Assembly (NCBI GenBank): GCA_021787395.1
Contig: JAJYLZ010000038.1
Coordinates: 1 to 32,502, forward strand
Reading direction: 5' to 3'
Source: Chloroflexota bacterium
GTDB lineage: Bacteria; Chloroflexota; Limnocylindria; Limnocylindrales; CSP1-4
Length of the DNA: 32,502 bases
This document shows, piece after piece, positions 24,103-30,373 of this stretch; the stretch's first letter is position 1, and each line of letters begins with the position of its first letter. The notes below the pieces were generated by a model that saw only the letters and a list, made by a program, of their open reading frames with translations, ran no database searches and had not been told where the DNA came from. A program made the translations under genes and the position numbers.

Positions 24103-24108
24103 ATGATA
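24103..24108 (-). promoter_or_regulatory. Candidate leaderless -10 box for selD
   Basis: TATCAT on the minus strand ends 6 nt before the selD ATG at 24096, placing the transcription start at or within a base or two of the start codon. It abuts and shares one base with the 24-bp palindrome. Confidence 0.5.
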
Positions 24109-24131
24109 GTGGCCCGTCCGGACGGGCCACT
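24108..24131. promoter_or_regulatory. 24-bp perfect palindrome in the selD-selC divergent region
   Basis: Twelve bases (AGTGGCCCGTCC) are followed directly by their exact reverse complement. It lies upstream of and touching the selD -10-like box, and 40 bp before the selC -10. Position and symmetry suit an operator for both genes; a hairpin in an RNA is less likely if selD is leaderless. Confidence 0.5.
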
Positions 24132-24170
24132 CGAGCGCCGGCCGCGGGCGCCGACCTCGGGCGCGCCCCG

Positions 24171-24176
24171 TATGAT
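24171..24176 (+). promoter_or_regulatory. Promoter -10 box of selC
   Basis: TATGAT lies 8 nt before the first base of the mature tRNA-Sec. The -35 region (about 24148-24153) does not match consensus. Transcription would start within a base or two of the tRNA 5' end. Confidence 0.6.
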
Positions 24177-24184
24177 CCGCTCGG

Positions 24185-24281
24185 GGGAGCGGATGGGTCC
24201 CGGTGGGCCTCCTGGTCTTCAAAACCAGTGGCGCGGCGCCCGGCGTCGCGCGGTGGGTTCGACTCCCATGCGCTCCCGCCA
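24185..24281 (+). tRNA. selC: tRNA-Sec (anticodon UCA), CCA encoded
   Basis: The 97-nt gene folds as a selenocysteine tRNA. The acceptor stem GGGAGCG pairs with CGCTCCC (an eighth position would be G-G). The D stem is 6 bp with a 4-nt CGGT loop. The anticodon stem is CTGGT/ACCAG with loop CTTCAAA, putting TCA at 24229-24231. The variable arm is long, with an 8-bp stem (GCGCGGCG with CGTCGCGC). The T stem is GTGGG/CCCAT around TTCGACT. The discriminator G and CCA end at 24281. The long acceptor/T stack, 6-bp D stem and large variable arm are specific to tRNA-Sec. It reads the UGA in the formate dehydrogenase gene after charging with Ser and conversion by SelA. Confidence 0.97.
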
Positions 24282-24294
24282 CGGCCCGGACCGC

Positions 24295-25263
24295 TCACCC
24301 GTCGGCCCGCGGACCTCCGACGGCCGGGTCCTGGGCGTGGCCGGGAACCGGATCCGGGTGCTCGTGCGAGAGCGGCTCGTCGGAGTTGTGGTGCTCCGCG
24401 TCGTGGGCGTGCGCGTGGCGGACGCCTCCGTGCTCGTGGAGGTGCTCGTGGATCAGGTTCGCGCGGATGAGCAGATCGCGGTCGGCGAGGATGGCGTCCG
24501 CCGGCCCGTCGGCCAGCACGCGGCGGTCCTCGCCCAGCACCACCACCCGGCTGGCGATGATCGGCACGATGTCGAGCTCGTGGGTGGCGGTCACGAGCGT
24601 CTTGCCGCCCTCGCCCAGCCTGCGGATGAGGTTGACCAGCACCCACTTGGTCCGCGGGTCGAGCGCGGCCGTGGGCTCGTCGAGGAGCAGCACCTCGGGG
24701 CCCAGCGACAGCACCGAGGCGATCGCCGCCCGCTTCTTCTCGCCGCCCGAGAGCTCGAACGGCGCGCGGTCGGCGAGGTGGGCGATCTCCATCTGGGCCA
24801 GGGCGCCGTCGACCGCGGCCCTGACCTCCTCGATCGACCAGCCCAGCTGCAGCGGCCCGAACGCCACGTCGTCGCGCACGGTGGCGCTGAACAACTGGAT
24901 GTCCGGGTCCTGGAACACCAGCCCGACCTCGCGGTGGAACCGGAAGGCGTCGTGGCCGGCCGCCACCGCGCTCACGTCCCGGCCCATCGCCCGTATGGTG
25001 CCGCCGGTCGGCGCGGCGATCCCGTCGAGCAGCTTGAGCAGCGTGCTCTTGCCCGAGCCGTTGGCGCCCAGCAGGGCCACCCGCTCGCCGCGGTCGATGC
25101 GCAGGTCCACGCCGTCGAGCGCCACCTGGCGGCGGCCGTACACGTACCGGATGCCGTGCAGGTCGAAGGCCGGCTCGCCGGGCGCCAGGGCCGGCTCGCC
25201 GGCGGGGGCCGTCGAGGCCGATGCCGCGGAGGCCGCGGTCCCCGGGCCGCGTCGCCAGGTCAC
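24295..25263 (-). CDS. cbiO: Cobalt/nickel ECF transporter ATPase with His-rich C-terminus
   Basis: 322 residues. ABC ATPase with Walker A GANGSGKST (from residue 67), Q-loop FQDPDIQLF, signature LSGGEKKR (171-178), Walker B VLLLDEP (191-197) and switch His in ATHEL. Best fit is CbiO/NikO, the energy unit of Co2+/Ni2+ uptake, because it directly follows the CbiM-CbiQ gene (GTGA overlap at 25260-25263). The last 50 residues contain 12 His between 272 and 309 (HEHLHEHGG, RHAHAHDAEHH), an extra metal-binding tail that could buffer or sense the metal. The N-terminal 30 residues are an Ala/Pro-rich extension. The gene ends 13 bp from the 3' end of convergent selC. Confidence 0.93.
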   Translation of the reverse strand: MTWRRGPGTAASAASASTAPAGEPALAPGEPAFDLHGIRYVYGRRQVALDGVDLRIDRGERVALLGANGSGKSTLLKLLDGIAAPTGGTIRAMGRDVSAVAAGHDAFRFHREVGLVFQDPDIQLFSATVRDDVAFGPLQLGWSIEEVRAAVDGALAQMEIAHLADRAPFELSGGEKKRAAIASVLSLGPEVLLLDEPTAALDPRTKWVLVNLIRRLGEGGKTLVTATHELDIVPIIASRVVVLGEDRRVLADGPADAILADRDLLIRANLIHEHLHEHGGVRHAHAHDAEHHNSDEPLSHEHPDPVPGHAQDPAVGGPRADG

Positions 25264-27386
25264 GGGAGGCCCCGCTGGGCGGCCACGGCCGCGAGGGCGA
25301 GCACCAAGGTGCCGGCGAGGGCCGTCCAGTCCGAGCGGGTCATGCGGTAGTCGGCCAGGGTCCGGATCGTCCCGGTGAAGCCGCGCGCGACCATCGCCGC
25401 GTACACGTCATTGCTCATCTTCACGCTCCGGTTCAGCAGGCCGCCCATCGAGGCCGTGATCCAGCGGCGCTGCTCGCCCCCGCTGGTCCGCGCCACGATC
25501 CGGCTCTTGCGCGCCTCGAACATGCCGTTGGCGAGGTGCAGGAACAGGAAGATGTAGCGGTAGGCCATCGCGAGCACCAGGATGAACAGCTGGGGCACGC
25601 GCAGCGCCTGCAGGCTCTTGAGCAGGTCGGCCCAGGGCGTCGTCATCACCAGCAGGACGGCCAGCGACACGCTGACCCCCACTCGGCTGACGAACAGGAC
25701 CCCGCCCGCCACCCCCGGCACCGTGGGCGCGAGCGTGATCGGCCCGAGGGCGAGCTCGATGGCCGGCGGTCCGGGGACGAGGAACACCGCCGGCAGCACG
25801 ATGACGCCCGCGAACAGCGGGATGCCCAGCCAGACGCGCTTGACGAAGAAGTCGAACGGGATGCGGCTCGCGCGGGCGGCGGCGAGCACCGCCGCGTAGA
25901 GCCCGGCCAGCACGACCACCGAGCTCGACAGGCTGGCGGCCAGGACCGCCGCGAGGAACATCCCCAGCTTCGCCCGCGGGTCCACGTGCTGGAGCCAGCC
26001 GTCGGCGCGGGCGTGCTCCTCGGTGAAGATCGAGCGCTCCACCGACTGCGTGATGCCCGCGACGGTGTGCTCGAGCCAGCCCGCGCCGTCGTCGTGGCCG
26101 TCCGCCTCGTGGTTGGCCCGGGCGAGCAGCCGGCCCACGGCGTACATCGTGCCGCCGAGCAGCAGGATCCCGACGATGCCCGCCAACTCGTAGCCCACCG
26201 CCTTCTGCCACAGCGCGGCGTTGGCCCCGCCGAGGAAGGGCAGCGGCACCTCGTAGCCCGACAGCGGGGCGCTGAACACGCTGCCCAGCTGCTGCAGCCC
26301 GGACGGGACGTAGCCGAACGCCTGCTGCACGTCCTGCGCCGTGCCCTCGCCATAGGCGAAGCCCGGGGCGATCAGGCCCAGGGGCGCCAGGATCGCCGCG
26401 GCCGCGAAGGCGGTGCCGATGCCTCGGACCCGTCTCGGCAGCACGAGCCACGCGATGGGTATGAGGATTGCCGCGATGAGGGCGGTGGCCAGCAGCATCG
26501 TCGCGACGCTGGCCCAGTCGACCGCGGCCCAGTCGGCCCCGAACGCGTGGGCCGGGTGGCCGCCCCCCGTCACGAGGCCGGCCGCGCCGATGACGAGCAG
26601 GCTGATGGCGATCAGCGCGGCGCCGGTCTGCCGCAGCGGGCGCGGCGGGGCGGCAGGCTCGGGCCCGCGGTCCGGCGTCTCGACGTCCGCCGCGGGCGCC
26701 TCGGGGTCGCCGGCCACGCCCCGGGTCAGGTACTCCGGGTGGCGGCTCTGGATCCAGGCCACGCCCAGCGCGGTGATCAGCGCCTCGACGATCGAGGCGC
26801 CCAGGACGTGGGCGAGCAGCATGGCCGGGATCGCCGCCTCGAGGCCGTACGGGCTGTAGAGCGCGTGGCCGTCATGGGTGAACAGGATGGGCTCGATGCC
26901 GAGCTGGATCCCCACCGCCAGCGCGGATGCGGTGATGCCCACGTAGGCGCCGATGCCGGCCGCCCAGACCCGCCGCTGCGAGAGCATCGGGGAGCGGCCG
27001 GCGAGCAGCCGGTACACCCCGTACCCCACGATCGGCAGGATGAACGCCATGTTGAGGCAGTTGGCGAAGATGGCGAGCACGCCGCCGTCGCCGAAGAACA
27101 GCGCCTGGATGATCAGCGCCACGCTCACCGCGATGGCCGCCGCCCACGGGCCGAGCACGATCGCGATCAGCGTCCCGCCGACGCCGTGGGCGGTCGTCCC
27201 GCCGGGCACCGGGATGTTGAACATCATGATCGTGAAGCTCATCGCGCTGAACACGGCGAGCAGCGGGATCGTCCGGTCCGAGAGCACCTTCTGCACCCGG
27301 TTGGTCGCCACCGCCCAGCCCGGCACGGTGACGGCGCCGAGGCCGACGGAGACGATGGGGCTCAGGTAGCCGTCGGGGATGTGCAT
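25260..27386 (-). CDS. CbiM-CbiQ fusion: Co2+/Ni2+ ECF transporter S- and T-components
   Basis: 708 residues. Residues 1-220 are CbiM (start MHIPDGYLSP; the family's metal site uses the N-terminal amine and His2; then MMFNIPVPGGTTAHGVGGTL). A Pro-rich linker leads to about 160 residues with two or three helices and the phrase APLSGYEVPL, resembling the PDGLE/CbiN-like domain. The rest is CbiQ (HVDPRAKLGMFLAAVLAASL, then MAYRYIFLFLHLANGMFEAR and MARGFTG). With CbiO it forms a complete transporter. The metal may be cobalt (for the corrinoid needed by MttB) or nickel; sequence alone does not decide. The start is fixed by MHIPDGYL, with AGAGG 6 nt upstream. Membrane complex, inward transport. Confidence 0.9.
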   Translation of the reverse strand: MHIPDGYLSPIVSVGLGAVTVPGWAVATNRVQKVLSDRTIPLLAVFSAMSFTIMMFNIPVPGGTTAHGVGGTLIAIVLGPWAAAIAVSVALIIQALFFGDGGVLAIFANCLNMAFILPIVGYGVYRLLAGRSPMLSQRRVWAAGIGAYVGITASALAVGIQLGIEPILFTHDGHALYSPYGLEAAIPAMLLAHVLGASIVEALITALGVAWIQSRHPEYLTRGVAGDPEAPAADVETPDRGPEPAAPPRPLRQTGAALIAISLLVIGAAGLVTGGGHPAHAFGADWAAVDWASVATMLLATALIAAILIPIAWLVLPRRVRGIGTAFAAAAILAPLGLIAPGFAYGEGTAQDVQQAFGYVPSGLQQLGSVFSAPLSGYEVPLPFLGGANAALWQKAVGYELAGIVGILLLGGTMYAVGRLLARANHEADGHDDGAGWLEHTVAGITQSVERSIFTEEHARADGWLQHVDPRAKLGMFLAAVLAASLSSSVVVLAGLYAAVLAAARASRIPFDFFVKRVWLGIPLFAGVIVLPAVFLVPGPPAIELALGPITLAPTVPGVAGGVLFVSRVGVSVSLAVLLVMTTPWADLLKSLQALRVPQLFILVLAMAYRYIFLFLHLANGMFEARKSRIVARTSGGEQRRWITASMGGLLNRSVKMSNDVYAAMVARGFTGTIRTLADYRMTRSDWTALAGTLVLALAAVAAQRGLP

Positions 27387-27389
27387 GGA

Positions 27390-27454
27390 GGACCTCTGTC
27401 CGCGGCACCGGGTTCTCGGCGTGCCCCCGGTCCCTGCGAGGGGACTCGCGGCAC
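27390..27454 (-). promoter_or_regulatory. Candidate structured 5' leader of the CbiM-CbiQ mRNA
   Basis: Between the predicted transcription start (about 27453) and the ATG the RNA has competing helices. GGCAC (27425-27421 on the minus strand) can pair with GTGCC upstream (27454-27450) or with GTGCC downstream (27408-27404). GCGAG/CTCGC (27449-27445 with 27440-27436) competes with GTCCC/GGGAC (27445-27441 with 27434-27430). GGAC-AGAG-GTCC (27401-27390) holds the ribosome site in its loop. This suits metal- or ligand-dependent control. I do not recognise a cobalamin or NiCo riboswitch consensus. Confidence 0.35.
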
Positions 27455-27459
27455 AGATG

Positions 27460-27492
27460 AGTATCCTTGTTCTTGCGACGCTTTGCAATAAC
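27460..27492 (-). promoter_or_regulatory. Promoter and overlapping metal-regulator-like operator for the cbi genes
   Basis: Minus-strand TTGCAA (27488-27483), 17 bp spacer, GATACT (27465-27460) is a good sigma-70-type promoter. A 24-bp dyad at 27469-27492 (GTTATTGC, 8 bp, GCAAGAAC; arms match at 7 of 8) covers the -35 and most of the spacer. TTGCAA-N4-TCGCAA resembles boxes of the nickel-responsive Fur-family protein Nur (TTGCAA-N5-TTGCAA as I recall) but is one base shorter. Repression by a metal sensor is the simplest reading. Confidence 0.5.
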
Positions 27493-27509
27493 CGCCGATA
27501 CAGGCGGTT
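27490..27509. promoter_or_regulatory. Inverted repeat upstream of cbi promoter
   Basis: AACCGCC (27490-27496) and GGCGGTT (27503-27509) flank GATACA. It overlaps the outer end of the cbi operator by three bases and contains the GATACAGG core also found at 4057 and 4090. Confidence 0.35.
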
Positions 27510-27631
27510 CGGAGGGTCCGACGAAGCGTAGATCGCGCACCGGGCGGATCTATGGGCGGCTCGTCGGGTGTGCGAGTCGGCCCGTGCCGTATGCGAGGGC
27601 CGCACGCCCTTGCCTCGCGCACGGGGCGGCT

Positions 27632-27649
27632 CGGAGGGCCGACCCTCCG
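27632..27649 (-). terminator. Hairpin after the DAO-family oxidase gene
   Basis: CGGAGGG/CCCTCCG with a 4-nt loop lies about 60 bp past the oxidase stop. There is no U-tract. The remainder of 27510-27708 is GC-rich with no gene seen. Confidence 0.35.
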
Positions 27650-27708
27650 CTAATGGAGCCGCCCGGTGCACGCCGCGGACGGGCCGACCGCCCTCGGGCC
27701 GACCGCCA

Positions 27709-28872
27709 TCAGCCGCGCGGCGGGCCGAACCTCGCCGGGGAGAGCGCCGCTGGGATGTCCGGCGAGCGCCCCAGCACGAGGTCGGCCACGAGCCTCGCCG
27801 AGCCCGGTCCCGTGGAGACGCCCCACGGCCCGTGGCCCGCGCACACGAACGCGCCGCGGAGGCCCGGCACCTCGCCGACCAGCGGCCGGCCGTCGGTCGA
27901 CTGGGGTCGGGCGCAGCAGCGGACGCCGCGGATCGGGGCGTCGGCCACGGCCGGGATGAACTGCATCGCGCCCAGCAGGATGCGCTCGGTCCAGGCCTCG
28001 GGCGAGGGCTCGTCGGGCAGGAACGTGGACCCCACCGAGCCGGCGCCGAGCTGGGGCACGAAGCTGAACTCGACGTCGCCGTCGCCGTCCTGCGGCCCGG
28101 GGACGGCGGGGAGGGTCGCGTCCGCGTCGAGGACCTCCTCGATCCCCGCCTCCTCCAGGACGTGCCGAGGGGCTCCGGGCACCTCCGCCTCGACCACCAC
28201 GCCCCACAGCGGGGCGATCGGCGCCCAGCGCCCGGACGGGTCGAGCAGGGCCGGGGTCCACGGGAACGAGGCGGCGACCACCGCGCCGGCCGGCACGAGG
28301 CGCCCCTCGATCCGTACGCCGACGACCGCGTCGCCGGCCAGCTCGAGCTCGGCCGCTCGGCCCAGCCGCACCGTCACGCCGCGCGCCTCGGCCCGCGTGG
28401 CGAACGCGTACGTGCCGGAGCCCGGGGCCACCGGGTAGCCGATCGGCACGCGGCACGCCCACAGTCCCGGCGCCAGCGCGGGCTCGAGCGCTCGGAGCGC
28501 CTCGCCGCCCAGGACCTCAGCCCCGAGTTCCGGGAACGGCCCGTCGATCAGGGCGGCCTGCCGGCGCGCCGCCGCCTCGTCGGCGGACACGTAGAGCATG
28601 CCGGCCGGCTCCGCGCCGATCCGGAACGCGTTGCTCTCGGCGGCCAGCTCACGGTAGAGGGCCAGCGATGCCCGGTAGAGCTGCGCCATCACGGGGTCGA
28701 ACGGGTGCTGGACCACGCCCGAGTTGGCGCCCGACGCGCCCGAGGCCAGCCCGTCGCGCTCGACGAGCAGCACGCTGGCGCCGGCCTCGGCGAGGAACGC
28801 CGCGGTGGACGTGCCGACGATGCCGCCGCCCACGACGACGACGTCCGGCGCGGGATCGGCTGGCGCGTGCAT
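27709..28872 (-). CDS. FAD-dependent oxidoreductase, DAO family (D-amino acid / glycine oxidase-like)
   Basis: 387 residues. The N-terminal dinucleotide-binding motif is VVVVGGGIVGTSTAAFLAEAG with E at the end of strand 2 (LLVERDGLASGASGANSG). A C-terminal FAD block reads STDGRPLVGEVPGLRGAFV and GHGPWGVSTGPGSARLVADL. The family oxidises amines or amino acids such as glycine, sarcosine or D-amino acids; the substrate cannot be read from sequence. Given the MttB-family gene, a sarcosine/dimethylglycine-type role in betaine breakdown is possible but speculative. The ATG at 28872 has TAGGCT 8 nt upstream and no clear Shine-Dalgarno. It is divergent from selA with 102 bp between. Confidence 0.87.
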   Translation of the reverse strand: MHAPADPAPDVVVVGGGIVGTSTAAFLAEAGASVLLVERDGLASGASGANSGVVQHPFDPVMAQLYRASLALYRELAAESNAFRIGAEPAGMLYVSADEAAARRQAALIDGPFPELGAEVLGGEALRALEPALAPGLWACRVPIGYPVAPGSGTYAFATRAEARGVTVRLGRAAELELAGDAVVGVRIEGRLVPAGAVVAASFPWTPALLDPSGRWAPIAPLWGVVVEAEVPGAPRHVLEEAGIEEVLDADATLPAVPGPQDGDGDVEFSFVPQLGAGSVGSTFLPDEPSPEAWTERILLGAMQFIPAVADAPIRGVRCCARPQSTDGRPLVGEVPGLRGAFVCAGHGPWGVSTGPGSARLVADLVLGRSPDIPAALSPARFGPPRG

Positions 28873-28930
28873 CGGGTGGCAGCCTACCCGAGCGCCGCCT
28901 CCGCCGCCGCGAGGAACCGCGCCAGCTCGC

Positions 28931-28966
28931 CCGTCTGCTCGGCCGTCTGCCCGGCCGTCTGCGATG
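28931..28966. repeat. Three tandem 12-bp repeats upstream of selA
   Basis: CCGTCTGCTCGG, CCGTCTGCCCGG and CCGTCTGCGATG follow one another and end 8 bp before the selA start. The last copy runs into GATGAT (28963-28968), which lies 6 nt before the GTG and may be a -10 box. The array could be a binding site for a regulator of selA. Confidence 0.5.
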
Positions 28967-28974
28967 ATCGGGGC

Positions 28975-30357
28975 GTGAGCGATCCCATCCCGGCGCGACC
29001 CCGGCCGCCGAGCGTGGAGCGCGTGCTCGCGCTCGTGCGCGGCCGCCTCCCCGACGCGGACGCGGCCGCGCTCGCCAGCGTGGTGCGGGACGTGGTGGCG
29101 GCGGAGCGCGCGCGTCTGGCGGCCGGTGAGCCGGCGTCCGGCCCGGCGGCGCTCGCGGACGAGGCGGTGGGGCGCATCGCGGCGTTCACCGACCCGGCGG
29201 CCGAGCGGGGCCCGGTCCCGCCGCGCGTGGTCAACGCCACCGGCGTCGTGCTGCACACGAACCTCGGCCGGTCGCCGTGGCCCGCGGCGGCGATCGCGGC
29301 GGCCGAGGCGGCGGCCGCCAGCTACGGCTACCTCGAGCTGGACGAGGCCACCGGGCGGCGCGGTCCGCGCTTCCGCGTGGCGGAGGAGCACCTGGCGGCG
29401 CTCACGGGCGCCGAGGCCGGGCTGGTCGTGTCCAACGCGGCGGCAGCGCTGCTGCTGGCGGTGGGCCTGGCCGGACGGAGGGGCTCGGTCGTGGTGTCGC
29501 GCGGCGAGCTGGTCGAGATCGGCGGCGGCGTCCGGATCCCGGAGGTCATCGCCCGCGCCGGGGCCCGGCTGGTCGAGGTGGGGACCACCAACCGGACGCG
29601 GGCCGCCGACTTCGAGGGGCCGCTGGCCGAGGGCCGTGCGCGGCTGGTGCTCCGGGTGCACCCCTCCAACTTCGCGCTGACGGGGTTCGCCGAGGTCGCG
29701 GACCAGGCCGAGGTCGCGGCGATCGCCCACCGCCACGGCGCCGTCGTCGTGGACGACCTGGGCTCGGGCGCGCTGCTCGACACGGCGGCGTTCGGGCTCG
29801 CCCACGAGCCGATGCCGATGGAGCGACTGGCCGCCGGCGCCGACGTGGTGGTGTTCAGCGGGGACAAGCTGGTGGGCGGCCCGCAGGCCGGGCTGCTCGC
29901 GGGGCGCGCGGACCTCATCGCGCGGCTGCGGCGCGACCCGCTGGCGCGGGCGATGCGCCCCGACAAGGCGATCCTCGCCGGCGTGGCCGCCACGCTGGGG
30001 CTGTACCGGGCCGGGCGGGCGGCGACCGAGGTCCCGGTCTGGCGGGCGATCGCGCGGACCCGCGGGCAGCTGCTCGACCGGGCCCGGGCGGTCGAGGCGG
30101 CGGCGGGGCCCCACGTGACCGCGGTCCCGCTCGAGAGCGCCGTCGGCGGTGGATCGCTGCCCGGCCAGGCGCTGCCCTCTGCGGGGGTGGCGGTGCGGGT
30201 CGCGTCGCCGGACCGGGCGGCGGCCGTCCTGCGTCGGGGCCCCGATCGCGTGCTGGCGAGGATCGAGGACGGCCGGCTGGTGTGCGACCTGCGGACGGTC
30301 GAGCCCGAGGACGACGCGCTGCTGGCCCGGCGCCTCGCCGCCCTGGCGGGCCGGTGA
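28975..30357 (+). CDS. selA: L-seryl-tRNA(Sec) selenium transferase
   Basis: 460 residues, matching the family length. SelA is a PLP enzyme that converts Ser-tRNA(Sec) to Sec-tRNA(Sec) with selenophosphate from SelD. Visible motifs are VNATGVVLHTNLGRSP (about 86-101), YGYLELDEATGRRG, GTTNRTRAADF, VVDDLGSGALLDT and the PLP lysine K298 in FSGDKLVGGPQAG, which aligns with Lys295 of E. coli. The GTG at 28975 is taken because it begins a normal SelA N-terminus (SDPIPARPRPPSVERVL). It has no Shine-Dalgarno, but a GATGAT box lies 6 nt upstream. Sixteen bp separate it from selB, so the two form one unit. Confidence 0.96.
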   Translation: MSDPIPARPRPPSVERVLALVRGRLPDADAAALASVVRDVVAAERARLAAGEPASGPAALADEAVGRIAAFTDPAAERGPVPPRVVNATGVVLHTNLGRSPWPAAAIAAAEAAAASYGYLELDEATGRRGPRFRVAEEHLAALTGAEAGLVVSNAAAALLLAVGLAGRRGSVVVSRGELVEIGGGVRIPEVIARAGARLVEVGTTNRTRAADFEGPLAEGRARLVLRVHPSNFALTGFAEVADQAEVAAIAHRHGAVVVDDLGSGALLDTAAFGLAHEPMPMERLAAGADVVVFSGDKLVGGPQAGLLAGRADLIARLRRDPLARAMRPDKAILAGVAATLGLYRAGRAATEVPVWRAIARTRGQLLDRARAVEAAAGPHVTAVPLESAVGGGSLPGQALPSAGVAVRVASPDRAAAVLRRGPDRVLARIEDGRLVCDLRTVEPEDDALLARRLAALAGR

Positions 30358-30373
30358 GCCGGGCCCGCGCCGC

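Noticed and set aside
21674..24646. A 990-residue minus-strand frame across the zinc-ribbon gene and selD
   Set aside because: Only 21674-22138 has a family match and a ribosome site; the remainder is antisense or out of frame to real genes.
27387..27460. Cobalamin riboswitch in front of the cbi genes
   Set aside because: The B12-box and its conserved core are not visible, and the leader of about 70 nt is too short for that class.
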